Origin: Rhizobium sp. ASV8
Lineage (GTDB): Bacteria > Pseudomonadota > Alphaproteobacteria > Rhizobiales > Rhizobiaceae
Direction: 5' to 3'
Length of the DNA: 64,000 nucleotides
Assembly: GCF_016429255.1 (NCBI RefSeq)
Contig: NZ_JAELUG010000001.1
Location: 1 to 64,000 of the forward strand
Both the position numbers and the translations under genes were made by a program. Numbering within the stretch: the first letter of the stretch is position 1; each line of letters opens with the position of its first letter. Positions 1 to 7,922 of the stretch are shown here, in pieces. The notes under the pieces were generated by a model, which saw only the letters and a list, made by a program, of their open reading frames with translations, ran no database searches and was not told where the DNA came from.

Positions 1-189
1 CTGCTTTTCGCCAAGCGCGCCGGCGAGACCATCCCACGCCATGAGCTTATCGGCAATGAAGCCGAAGTCGGCGAGCGAACCATCGACGTCCAAATCAACC
101 GGCTGCGCCGCAAGATTGAAGACGACCCCGCCAACCCTATCTGGCTGCAGACGGTGCGCGGCATCGGCTACCGCCTGAGCATAGACTGA
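1..189 (+). CDS. OmpR-family response regulator, C-terminal end (5' cut by window)
   Basis: Frame 1 is open from the first base and encodes the last 62 residues of a winged-helix DNA-binding domain. The recognition-helix region (VQINRLRRKIEDD) and the closing hairpin (VRGIGYRLS) are typical of OmpR/PhoB regulators. The receiver domain lies outside the window. A histidine kinase gene starts 24 bases after the stop, so the two form one two-component operon. The kinase resembles EnvZ, so this is probably the OmpR-like partner; its target genes cannot be inferred from this fragment. Confidence 0.9.
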   Translation: MLFAKRAGETIPRHELIGNEAEVGERTIDVQINRLRRKIEDDPANPIWLQTVRGIGYRLSID

Positions 190-213
190 GCTCGGCTTCC
201 AGGATCAACGGCG

Positions 214-1596
214 ATGGTGACATTCGATTCGATCAGACGCGAGCAGGATCACACGCCGACCAACGGGCTTCGGTGGCTGTCGCGCTGGATGCGCCGATAT
301 GTGCTGCCGACCGGCCTTTATGCGCGCTCCCTGCTCATATTCATTCTGCCGATGATCATTCTGCAGGCGGTCGTCACGATCGTCTTCATGGAACGTCACT
401 GGCAGATGGTGACGCAGCGGCTATCCATGGCGACAACACGCGACATCGCCGCGATCATCACCATTATCCAGACCTATCCGCAGGACGCCGACTATTCCGC
501 CGTAACCCAGATGGCACGGCAGAAGCTGGACCTCGTCATTTCGATCGAACCGGGCGGCGAGCTGCCGCAGCCGCGCGACAAGCCCTTTTTCTCGATCCTC
601 GACGGCATCCTGAGCGACGAGATAAAGGATCAGATCAACCTGCCCTTCTGGATCGATACTGTCGGCAATTCCAGCCTCGTCGAAATCCGCGTCAAACTGC
701 CCGACAAGGTGCTGCGCGTCTTCGCCAAGCGTAGCCAGACCTATGCCTCCAACACCCATATCTTCATCCTCTGGATGGTCGGCACCTCGCTGGTGCTGAT
801 CGGCATCGCCGTACTGTTCCTGCGCGGTCAGATCCGGCCGATCCTGGCACTGGCCCAGGCCGCCGAGAGTTTCGGCAAGGGACAGAGGCTCGAAAACTAC
901 TCCCCCAGAGGCGCCGACGAAATTCGCCGTGCCGGCCTCGCCTTCATCCTCATGCGGGAGCGCATTGAGCGCCAGTTGGAACAACGTACGGCCATGCTGT
1001 CTGGCGTCAGCCACGATCTGCGCACAGTGCTCACGCGTTTCAAGCTTCAGCTCGCCCTCGTCGGCGACAACCCCGATCTTATTGGCCTCAATGAAGACGT
1101 TGAGGACATGCAAAGCATGCTCGAGGGTTATATGGCCTTTGCGCGCGGTGAAGCGGAGGAGGATGTCGGCCAGTTCAAGCTCAGCGATATCCTCGAAAAG
1201 ATTCGGCAGGACTTTACCTTGCATGGCAAGTCCATGGACTTTTCCATCGAGGGTGACGACGAAATTTCCGTTCGCCCGAATGCCTTTACCCGCCTGGTCA
1301 CCAATCTCGCCACCAATAGCCGCCGCTACGCGACGAACCTGCGCATAGAAGCCAAGCATAGTGCCAAATGGCTGACCATCGTCTTCGACGACGACGGCCC
1401 GGGCATTCCTGTCGAAGCGCGCGAGGATGTCTTCAAGCCATTCTTCCGGCTGGACTCCGCTCGCAACCTCGACAAATCCGGCACCGGGCTTGGCCTTGCC
1501 ATTGCGCGTGACATTGCGCGCAGCCACGGCGGCAATGTCACGCTCGGCGACAGCCCGCTGGGCGGCCTGCGCGCCACGATCCGAATCCCCGCCTGA
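214..1596 (+). CDS. EnvZ-like sensor histidine kinase
   Basis: Inner-membrane sensor of 460 residues, partner of the upstream regulator. Transmembrane helices are at about 38-59 and 183-204, flanking a periplasmic region, followed by HAMP (about 205-258), a dimerisation/phosphoacceptor helix with H267 (GVSHDLRT), and an ATPase domain with N-box-like NLATNSRRYA, DDDGPGIP and GTGLGLAI. The residue five after the histidine is valine (V272), where most HisKA kinases have proline. An AGGA motif lies about 10 bases before the ATG. Osmotic or envelope sensing is suggested by family only. Confidence 0.9.
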   Translation: MVTFDSIRREQDHTPTNGLRWLSRWMRRYVLPTGLYARSLLIFILPMIILQAVVTIVFMERHWQMVTQRLSMATTRDIAAIITIIQTYPQDADYSAVTQMARQKLDLVISIEPGGELPQPRDKPFFSILDGILSDEIKDQINLPFWIDTVGNSSLVEIRVKLPDKVLRVFAKRSQTYASNTHIFILWMVGTSLVLIGIAVLFLRGQIRPILALAQAAESFGKGQRLENYSPRGADEIRRAGLAFILMRERIERQLEQRTAMLSGVSHDLRTVLTRFKLQLALVGDNPDLIGLNEDVEDMQSMLEGYMAFARGEAEEDVGQFKLSDILEKIRQDFTLHGKSMDFSIEGDDEISVRPNAFTRLVTNLATNSRRYATNLRIEAKHSAKWLTIVFDDDGPGIPVEAREDVFKPFFRLDSARNLDKSGTGLGLAIARDIARSHGGNVTLGDSPLGGLRATIRIPA

Positions 1597-1606
1597 GGAG
1601 GCAATT

Positions 1607-2188
1607 ATGCCGATCGACATCGATGGCATGCACTGGCTGAATGCGCCGCAGGCGTGGGAAATGAACCAGGGACGGCTATTCGTACGCTCGGATAACAAGA
1701 CCGACTTCTGGCAGGAAACCTACTATGGTTTCCATCGCGACGACGGCCATTTCCTCGGCAAGTCTCATCGCGGCGATTTTACCGCGGAAGTAAGCTTCAT
1801 CGGGCATTATCAGCAACTCTACGATCAGGCCGGCCTGATGATCCGGCATGACGCCAGGCACTGGATGAAGTGCGGGATCGAATACACCGACAACGCCAAA
1901 CATTTCAGCGTCGTCGTCACCAACGGCAATTCCGATTGGTCCGCCTTCCGGCTTGATCACGAGTTCGACGCCATATCAGCGCGTGTGACCCGCAATGGCG
2001 ACGCTCTTTTCATCCAGTATCGCACCGACCGCATGAACGAATGGCGGATGGCAAGACTTGCCTGGTTCGATCCGACATTGGAGGAACTAGCGGTCGGCCC
2101 GGCCTTCTGCTCTCCCCAACGCGAAGGCTTCGAAGCGGAGTTTCTTCACTTCAGCCTGACCGATCCTGTGTCGCGCGATATTCATTGA
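1607..2188 (+). CDS. DUF1349 family protein
   Basis: A 193-residue cytosolic protein with no signal peptide. The aromatic-rich sheet pattern (TDFWQETYYGF, YDQAGLMIRHD, KCGIEYTD, SVVVTNGNSDWS) is that of the DUF1349/YesU-like concanavalin-type fold, sometimes linked to carbohydrate binding. The ATG has a strong ribosome site (GAGGAGG, 5 bases upstream) and lies 10 bases after the kinase stop, so it is probably co-transcribed with the two-component system. A longer in-frame start further upstream would run into the kinase gene and is unlikely. Biochemical role unknown. Confidence 0.8.
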   Translation: MPIDIDGMHWLNAPQAWEMNQGRLFVRSDNKTDFWQETYYGFHRDDGHFLGKSHRGDFTAEVSFIGHYQQLYDQAGLMIRHDARHWMKCGIEYTDNAKHFSVVVTNGNSDWSAFRLDHEFDAISARVTRNGDALFIQYRTDRMNEWRMARLAWFDPTLEELAVGPAFCSPQREGFEAEFLHFSLTDPVSRDIH

Positions 2189-2193
2189 GCTCG

Positions 2194-2215
2194 GCCCTTT
2201 CCTTTAGGAAAGGGC
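2194..2215. terminator. Hairpin between convergent genes
   Basis: Perfect 9-bp stem (GCCCTTTCC / GGAAAGGGC) with a TTTA loop, placed between the converging DUF1349 and csaA genes. There is no clear T-tract on either side, so it may act as a weak bidirectional terminator or mRNA end stabiliser. Confidence 0.5.
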
Positions 2216-2220
2216 ACCGA

Positions 2221-2562
2221 TCACATTAACTTCTTGCCGTTCGGCACCGGCTGCGTCACTGCAGCGAGGACGATCGCCCCCGTCTCATCTTCGAAACCCA
2301 AGGTGAGAACCTCGGAACGCACCGGCCCAATCTGGCGCGGCGGGAAATTGACGACGGCAAGCACCTGGCGACCGACAAGAGTCTCCGGCGTGTAATGGAC
2401 CGTAATCTGCGCTGACGAGCGCTTGACGCCGATTTCCGGTCCGAAATCGATCCGCAGCTTGTACGCCGGCTTGCGCGCTTCCGGGAAATTCTCGGCCTCG
2501 ATGATCGTCCCGACGCGGATATCCACCCGCTCGAAATCGCCAAAGGTGATTTCTTCCGCCAT
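2221..2562 (-). CDS. csaA: tRNA-binding domain protein, CsaA type
   Basis: A 113-residue stand-alone OB-fold tRNA-binding domain (FGDFERVDIRVGTI, then LRIDFGPEIGVKRSSAQIT and a conserved NFPPRQIGPVRSEVL). The family is related to the C-terminal domain of methionyl-tRNA synthetase and is often described as a chaperone-like, export-related protein. The start is set at MAEEITF because it matches the usual family length and has GGAAAGG upstream; a start 7 codons earlier is possible. Last gene of a leftward block after proC and ybjN, separated from proC by a large inverted repeat. Confidence 0.88.
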   Translation of the reverse strand: MAEEITFGDFERVDIRVGTIIEAENFPEARKPAYKLRIDFGPEIGVKRSSAQITVHYTPETLVGRQVLAVVNFPPRQIGPVRSEVLTLGFEDETGAIVLAAVTQPVPNGKKLM

Positions 2563-2582
2563 AGCACTGCCTTTCCTGTCCA

Positions 2583-2631
2583 AAGCGGAAATGGTTCAGC
2601 GCTCCTTGGAAGCACTGAACCATTTCCGCTT
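2583..2631. repeat. 17-bp perfect inverted repeat between proC and csaA
   Basis: Arms of 17 bases (AAGCGGAAATGGTTCAG and its exact complement) flank a 15-base loop. On the minus strand it sits 56 bases after the proC stop and 20 bases before the csaA start. It could terminate proC transcription (a short T run follows) or be a dispersed palindromic element. Confidence 0.75.
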
Positions 2632-2686
2632 GTTGTTTCCACGCGCTTCCGGACAAAGGCCGCCGCGCACTTTTCCTCTTGTCGCT

Positions 2687-3526
2687 CTAGCCGGCCAACT
2701 CCTGTGCCCGCTTGCGCGCCGCTTCCAGCGCGGCATCGAACAAGGGTTGCATACCGTCTTCCGCCATCAAAACCCCCAAAGCCGCAGCTGTCGTGCCGCC
2801 AGGCGATGTTACGTTCTGACGCAGACGCGATGCGTCGTCGGGGGACTGATGGAGCAACTCACCAGCCCCCGCGACAGTCTCCCGTGCAAGCCGCATAGCG
2901 AGGTCCGCCTGCAGGCCCAGCTTCCGGCCCGCCTCCGCCATGCATTCGACGAGATAGAAAACATAGGCCGGCCCGCTGCCTGAAACCGCCGTCACAGAAT
3001 CGATATCGGCCTCCTCCGGCACCCATTCGACCGGCCCGGAAACTTTCAGCAGGTTCTGAACGAGCTGCCGCTGCCGCTCGCTGACCCTGGCATTCGCAAA
3101 GGCACCGGTGACGCCGCGACCGACCATGGCAGGCGTGTTGGGCATGGCGCGCACTATCGCGGCTTCTCCCAGGTGGTTTTCAAGCGACGCGATCATCTTG
3201 CCGGCGGCGATGGATACGACAACCGTCTCGGCATCCAAGATCGCTTTGAACGGCGGCAAAACCGAATCCATGACCTGCGGCTTGACCGCAACGAACAGGA
3301 CACCAGCCTTGATACCAACGGGAACGCCGGTCAGATGGCTGGCACCAGCATCCGCAATCGTCTGGCGCATCGCCTCGGATGGATTGGGATCGACGACAAC
3401 AACCGAAGATCCGGACACGCCGTTCTTCAGCCATCCCGTCAGCAAAGCGCCTCCCATGTTGCCCGCGCCGATCAGGATGATCGGCCCGGAGGATGCCAAG
3501 GTGCTGGCGGAATGTTCGCTCGTCAT
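2687..3526 (-). CDS. proC: Pyrroline-5-carboxylate reductase
   Basis: Last step of proline synthesis: NAD(P)H reduction of pyrroline-5-carboxylate. It is 279 residues, near the usual 270. The Rossmann motif GAGNMGGALL is at 20-29; the C-terminal dimerisation domain has the signatures VSGSGPAYVFYLVE and TSPGGTTAAALGVL. The ATG follows the ybjN-family stop by a single base, so the two are translationally linked. All expected active-site signatures are present. Confidence 0.97.
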   Translation of the reverse strand: MTSEHSASTLASSGPIILIGAGNMGGALLTGWLKNGVSGSSVVVVDPNPSEAMRQTIADAGASHLTGVPVGIKAGVLFVAVKPQVMDSVLPPFKAILDAETVVVSIAAGKMIASLENHLGEAAIVRAMPNTPAMVGRGVTGAFANARVSERQRQLVQNLLKVSGPVEWVPEEADIDSVTAVSGSGPAYVFYLVECMAEAGRKLGLQADLAMRLARETVAGAGELLHQSPDDASRLRQNVTSPGGTTAAALGVLMAEDGMQPLFDAALEAARKRAQELAG

Positions 3527-3527
3527 A

Positions 3528-4028
3528 TCACGCTTCGCCTACGGTTTCGAAAAGCACGGCTTCCATCGCGCGGTTGGCATCGAGGCCTGACCACACAACG
3601 AATTGGAAAGCCTGATAATACGCCTCGCAGGTGTCAAGCGCGTTGGAAAGCAGCACTTCCACCTGTCTGTTGGTTGGCTCCGCGCCGCCCGAGAGCAGCA
3701 GCGATTGGCGGAAGATCACGATATCTTCCTGCCGCCACAGATCGAAATGGCCCATAAGCACCTGCCCGTTGATGCAGGACAGCAGCTTGATCACCTCGTT
3801 GACGCGCGGCTCGGGCACCTTCACGTCGAAGGCGCAAGCGATGTGCAGCGCCTCGAATTCTTCCATCCACGAGAAAGAGACATGATAGTCGGTCCATTTC
3901 CCTTCGACGGTCATGGCGATTTCGTCTTCGCCGGACCGCTCGAACGACCAGTCGTTGTTCGCGGCCACGAACTCGATCATGTCAACCGGATTCGATTGTC
4001 GTTCGACTTCCACTTCCATCAGGCTCAT
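3528..4028 (-). CDS. YbjN domain-containing protein
   Basis: A 166-residue acidic cytosolic protein of the YbjN/DUF1790 type found in front of proC in rhizobia. It has the chaperone-like alpha/beta pattern (FSWMEEFEALHIACAFD, then LLSCINGQVLMGHFDLW). E. coli YbjN affects motility and stress responses, but the molecular role is unknown. Good ribosome site (AAGAAGG, 6 bases before the ATG). First gene of the ybjN-proC-csaA block. Confidence 0.88.
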   Translation of the reverse strand: MSLMEVEVERQSNPVDMIEFVAANNDWSFERSGEDEIAMTVEGKWTDYHVSFSWMEEFEALHIACAFDVKVPEPRVNEVIKLLSCINGQVLMGHFDLWRQEDIVIFRQSLLLSGGAEPTNRQVEVLLSNALDTCEAYYQAFQFVVWSGLDANRAMEAVLFETVGEA

Positions 4029-4364
4029 GCAGCACCTTCTTGACCGGAACGAATGCAGTTTTCACGTGGTTCAACACTGAGAGAACGCAAACAGTTTTAC
4101 TCCGGAAACATCCTCGGGATGATGTTGAACGGCTGCCAGACTAACGCGTCCACCCTGCCCGGAGCTTACCAAGTCCGTTTCGAATCATCATTTAAAATCA
4201 GTGTATAGCGGCATGCCCGGCCTGCCAGCCCCTGAGCTTCGTTTTTGGAAACGGCGCTGTGGAAAGCTCTTCCGACACCTATTCAGAAGGGAGTCATAAC
4301 CGACTCTGGCGATTGGCTTTTTTGATGATGTCCACAGGTGGAAAAGCAGATAAAAATTTCATAT
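4029..4364. other. Intergenic region upstream of ybjN
   Basis: About 340 bases with no convincing gene. It must hold the leftward promoter for ybjN-proC. It contains a short hairpin (GAGTC ataacc GACTC near 4290-4305) followed by a T run at 4317-4323, which could be a weak rightward terminator. No RNA gene was recognised. Confidence 0.5.
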
Positions 4365-4392
4365 AAAAAAGCGCGGCAAACGCGTGCCGCGC
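4365..4392 (-). terminator. Rho-independent terminator of ubiK
   Basis: On the minus strand an 8-bp stem (GCGCGGCA / TGCCGCGC) with a 6-base loop is followed directly by six T residues, 25 bases after the ubiK stop. Confidence 0.9.
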
Positions 4393-4417
4393 CGATCTCA
4401 ACTAACGCAATACGTGT

Positions 4418-4678
4418 TTACTTGCCCTTGGATGCAAGCTTTGCTTCCAGCGCTTCGATTCTCGCGAGCAGTGCGTCGTTTTCGTCGCGCGCCTTGATCG
4501 CCATCTCGCGAACGACCTCGAACTCCTCGCGCTTGACGATGTCCATGCTGTTCAGCCAACGCTCGGCATGCGCATTGAAAGCCGTCTCGATTTCGCGGCG
4601 CACGCCCTGGGCAGCACCGGCGGCATCGGTCATCAGCTTGGCGAATTCATCCATGATACGGTTCGGTCCAGTGCTCAT
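4418..4678 (-). CDS. ubiK: UbiK/BMFP family accessory factor
   Basis: An 86-residue protein of the BMFP (YqiC) family. The N-terminal amphipathic helix (NRIMDEFAKLMTDAAGAAQG) and C-terminal coiled coil (NDALLARIEALEAKLASK) are the family hallmarks. UbiK assists the ubiquinone-biosynthesis complex in E. coli, and YqiC proteins can bind and fuse membranes in vitro. Strong ribosome site AAGGAG 7 bases before the ATG, monocistronic, with its own terminator. The ubiquinone role is inferred from family only. Confidence 0.85.
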   Translation of the reverse strand: MSTGPNRIMDEFAKLMTDAAGAAQGVRREIETAFNAHAERWLNSMDIVKREEFEVVREMAIKARDENDALLARIEALEAKLASKGK

Positions 4679-4940
4679 AGCAATCTCCTTGCGCCCGTCG
4701 GCCCTAAACGGTCAGGCATCGATATGGGCCAGATAGAGTGGAGGTAGGATTTCCAAGAGGCCGATGCAAGCAAATTGAGATAGGACGGGACAACCGGGCC
4801 GGCACAGACGGGCATAACAACAATCGACTTGACCGTTTCGATAGCGAACGCCATGTTCCGCGCACATTTGGATATAGCATGGTCTCACACCGAAAAGGCA
4901 GGGTGCCTTCGGGAAACATGCGACAACGGGCCTGACGATC

Positions 4941-5828
4941 TTGCTGACATCCGCCAATCTCGCCGCCATTCTCCCATTTCCGGATCTCGATCCGGTTGCC
5001 ATTTGGCTCGGGCCTGTTCCGGTTCATTGGTATGGGCTTGCCTATGTGGCGGGCATTCTGCTCGGCTGGCTCTATGCAAGGCAGCTGATCGACAACAGCA
5101 AGCTATGGCTGAACGATACTGCGCCGATGACGCGCCAGCATCTGGATGACTTCATCCTTTGGGCCGCGGTCGGCATCGTTCTGGGCGGTCGTATCGGCTA
5201 CATCCTGTTCTACGATCTGGGTCCGGTCTTGAACGATCCGATACGGGCCATACAGATCAACAAGGGCGGCATGTCCTTCCATGGTGGGTTAACCGGCACC
5301 ACCATCGCCATGTTTTTGTTTGCTAGACGCAATAAGATTCCGGTCTGGAGCATGTTCGACATCGTCGCCGCCGTTGCGCCGATCGGGCTTTTCTTTGGCC
5401 GCATCGCCAATTTCGTCAATGGCGAGCTTTGGGGCCGGGTCACCGATGTTCCTTGGGCGATGGTGTTCTGCAGTCAGCATCTGATCGATGCCAACAACGG
5501 AATCTGCGCTGCAGGTCCCGACCCGCGCCACCCAAGCCAGCTCTACGAAGCCGGTGTCGAAGGCATTGTGCTCTTCTTCGTCCTGTTCGCGCTCACCCGC
5601 TGGACACTCGCACTGAAGAAGCCGGGGACAGTGAGCGGTATTTTCATTATCGGCTACGCACTCTCGCGTATTTTTGTCGAATTCTTCCGTCAACCTGACA
5701 GACAACTCGGCTATCTGCTCGGGACGAACTGGCTGACGATGGGCATGGTGTTGTCGCTTCCGATGATTGCCATCGGCCTGTGGGCAGTTGTTCGTGCCGG
5801 CCGGGCAGCGGCCAGGCAGCTGGCTTGA
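4941..5828 (+). CDS. lgt: Prolipoprotein diacylglyceryl transferase
   Basis: Transfers diacylglycerol from phosphatidylglycerol to the lipobox cysteine of lipoprotein precursors in the inner membrane. It is 295 residues with about seven membrane segments. The Lgt signature is complete ([17 protein letters not shown]), as are the early HWYGLAY motif and the GGMSFHGG loop. The start appears to be TTG, giving the usual N-terminus ending ILPFPDLDP. First gene of a rightward run with midA and pgeF. The 262 bases upstream hold no recognised gene. Confidence 0.96.
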   Translation: MLTSANLAAILPFPDLDPVAIWLGPVPVHWYGLAYVAGILLGWLYARQLIDNSKLWLNDTAPMTRQHLDDFILWAAVGIVLGGRIGYILFYDLGPVLNDPIRAIQINKGGMSFHGGLTGTTIAMFLFARRNKIPVWSMFDIVAAVAPIGLFFGRIANFVNGELWGRVTDVPWAMVFCSQHLIDANNGICAAGPDPRHPSQLYEAGVEGIVLFFVLFALTRWTLALKKPGTVSGIFIIGYALSRIFVEFFRQPDRQLGYLLGTNWLTMGMVLSLPMIAIGLWAVVRAGRAAARQLA

Positions 5829-5906
5829 GTTGAGGTTTAATATCGCGTGGTCCCTGTCGAAAGGCACTCCCAGCTTGTCAGGGCCCCGCATTAGCGAAAG
5901 CAACGA

Positions 5907-7004
5907 ATGACGACGGCGCTCGGGGAAAAGATAAAAGCCATCATCCGCACCAATGGGCCATTGAGCATCACCGACTATTTTTCGCTGTGTCTCGCCGATC
6001 CGGTGCATGGCTACTATAAGACGCGTGAACCCTTCGGCCAATCTGGTGATTTCGTCACCGCACCTGAAGTCAGCCAGCTCTTCGGCGAGATGATCGGTGT
6101 CTTCATGGTGCATGCGTGGCAACGCCATGGGACGCCGGTCGACGTGCGGCTTGTCGAGATCGGCCCCGGCCGCGGCACCATGATGGCCGACATGCTGCGC
6201 GTCATCGGCAAGCTGGCGCCTCAACTTTACGACACGATGACGGTACATCTGGTCGAGACCAGCGAGCGGTTGCAAGGTTTTCAGAAGCAGACGCTGGAGG
6301 CGCACGGCACGAAGGTCACGTGGCATACGGACTTCGGCGAAGTCCCTGCCGGCTTTACCCTGCTTGCCGCCAACGAACTCTTCGATGCCATCCCTATCCG
6401 CCAATTCGTACGCACGCAGAGCGGCTTTCGGGAGCGCGCGGTTGGGCTCGATATCAATGACGAGCTGACCTTCACAGCCGGTGTAGCAACGCTCGATCCC
6501 GCTCTTCTTCCGGATGGCGGCCCGCCGCCGATCGGCACCATCTTTGAAATCGCACCAGCCCGCCAGGCCGTGATGACCACCATCTGCGACAGGCTCGCAG
6601 CCCATGGCGGCACCGCGCTCGCCATCGATTACGGGCATATGGCCACCGGTTTTGGCGACACGCTGCAGGCCGTACGGATGCACGAATACGACCCGCCGCT
6701 GGAGCATCCCGGCGAAGCGGACCTGACCAGCCACGTCGACTTTCAAGATCTGGCTCAAACCGCACTCGCCTCTGGCATGCACATCAACGGATGCTGCCAT
6801 CAGGGCGATTTTCTTGTCGGGCTCGGCCTGCTGGAACGGGCGGCAGCGCTCGGCCGCGACCAGGACGCGACAACGCAGGAGAACATCCAGATCGCCGTGG
6901 AAAGACTGGCCGCAGCCGGCGAAGGCAAGATGGGGGAGCTGTTCAAGGCTCTTGCGGTTTCAAGCCCGGCGATCGACCTCCTGCCCTTTCGTCCCGTCAG
7001 CTGA
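5907..7004 (+). CDS. SAM-dependent methyltransferase, MidA/NDUFAF7 family
   Basis: A 365-residue homologue of mitochondrial NDUFAF7/MidA (COG1565), which dimethylates an arginine of a complex I subunit in eukaryotes. The SAM motif VEIGPGRGTMMADML is at about 83-97, and the family motifs GDFVTAPEVSQLFGE and LLAANELFDAIPIRQF are present. Proteobacteria carrying NADH dehydrogenase have this gene next to lgt and pgeF. A role in respiratory complex assembly is inferred from the eukaryotic homologues. Confidence 0.92.
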   Translation: MTTALGEKIKAIIRTNGPLSITDYFSLCLADPVHGYYKTREPFGQSGDFVTAPEVSQLFGEMIGVFMVHAWQRHGTPVDVRLVEIGPGRGTMMADMLRVIGKLAPQLYDTMTVHLVETSERLQGFQKQTLEAHGTKVTWHTDFGEVPAGFTLLAANELFDAIPIRQFVRTQSGFRERAVGLDINDELTFTAGVATLDPALLPDGGPPPIGTIFEIAPARQAVMTTICDRLAAHGGTALAIDYGHMATGFGDTLQAVRMHEYDPPLEHPGEADLTSHVDFQDLAQTALASGMHINGCCHQGDFLVGLGLLERAAALGRDQDATTQENIQIAVERLAAAGEGKMGELFKALAVSSPAIDLLPFRPVS

Positions 7005-7008
7005 ACAG

Positions 7009-7037
7009 TGACTGTCGATCCTGCGGATTGACAGTCA
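7009..7037. repeat. Inverted repeat after midA
   Basis: Perfect 8-base arms (TGACTGTC / GACAGTCA) around a 13-base loop, beginning just after the midA stop. No T-tract follows, so it is not a classic terminator; it may mark a processing or attenuation site before pgeF. Confidence 0.45.
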
Positions 7038-7138
7038 ACGCCGCGCTGGGTCAACATCCCGGTTAAATCGAACTGCTTCGCCGCAGCTGCGTTATTCATC
7101 GCACGACAGGCAAAACCAGAACTCAAGGAACGCTCCAG

Positions 7139-7921
7139 TTGCCGACACCAATTGCAAGCACGCTGCTGAGCGCCGCCGAGGCTGCCGGCATTCGCCATGG
7201 CTATTTCACCCGTGCCGGCGGCGTTTCCGAGGGTATTTATCGCGGCTTGAACGTCGGGCTTGGCTCGAAGGACGAGCGCGAGCACGTGCAGGAGAACCGC
7301 CGCCGTGTCGCTGATTGGTTTGGCTTGCCCGCAGCAAGGCTCGCGACCGTACATCAGGTTCATTCGCCTGACGTCGTTACCGTCGACGCCCACTATGACG
7401 GCAACCGCCCGGAAGCCGACGCGATGGTCACCGCCACGCCGGGCATCGCGCTCGGCGTATTGGCCGCCGATTGCGGTCCCATCCTTTTCGCCGATCCGGA
7501 AAATCGCATCATCGGCGCCGCCCACGCGGGCTGGAAGGGGGCACTGACCGGCGTACTCGAAAACACCATCGACGCTATGGTCGCACTCGGCGCCCGCCGC
7601 GAGGCGATCATCGCCTGTCTCGGCCCCTCCATCAGCCAGGCAAGCTACGAGGTAGGCCCGGAATTCGTGGATCGCTTCCTGGCGCACGATGCCGGCTATA
7701 GCAAATATTTCGCACCCTCCGAACGCAGCGGTCATGCAATGTTCAATCTGCCGGCACTGACGGTCGATCGCTTGCGCAAAGCGGGCGTGACAGCGGAAAG
7801 CCTTGATCTCTGCACCTATCCCGACTCCGACCGCTTCTTCTCCTATCGCCGCACGACGCATGCGAAGGAGCCGGATTACGGCCGGCAGATCTCAGCAATC
7901 GCCATCGCGGAGACGAGTTGA
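7139..7921 (+). CDS. pgeF: Peptidoglycan editing factor PgeF (YfiH/multicopper-like)
   Basis: A 260-residue cytosolic enzyme of the YfiH/laccase-domain family, which in E. coli removes L-Ser wrongly placed in peptidoglycan precursors; homologues also act on purine nucleosides. Signatures present: HQVHSPDVV, ADCGPILFAD, AAHAGWKGAL and CLGPSISQASYEVG, which supply the conserved His and Cys ligands. The start is TTG with AAGGAA 9 bases upstream. The stop is one base before the next ATG, so it is coupled to the M24-fold gene. Confidence 0.93.
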   Translation: MPTPIASTLLSAAEAAGIRHGYFTRAGGVSEGIYRGLNVGLGSKDEREHVQENRRRVADWFGLPAARLATVHQVHSPDVVTVDAHYDGNRPEADAMVTATPGIALGVLAADCGPILFADPENRIIGAAHAGWKGALTGVLENTIDAMVALGARREAIIACLGPSISQASYEVGPEFVDRFLAHDAGYSKYFAPSERSGHAMFNLPALTVDRLRKAGVTAESLDLCTYPDSDRFFSYRRTTHAKEPDYGRQISAIAIAETS

Positions 7922-7922
7922 C

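Noticed and set aside
5289-6800. 503-codon minus-strand frame across lgt and midA
   Set aside because: Shadow of two well-supported genes; composition full of His/Arg/Asp repeats typical of antisense frames.
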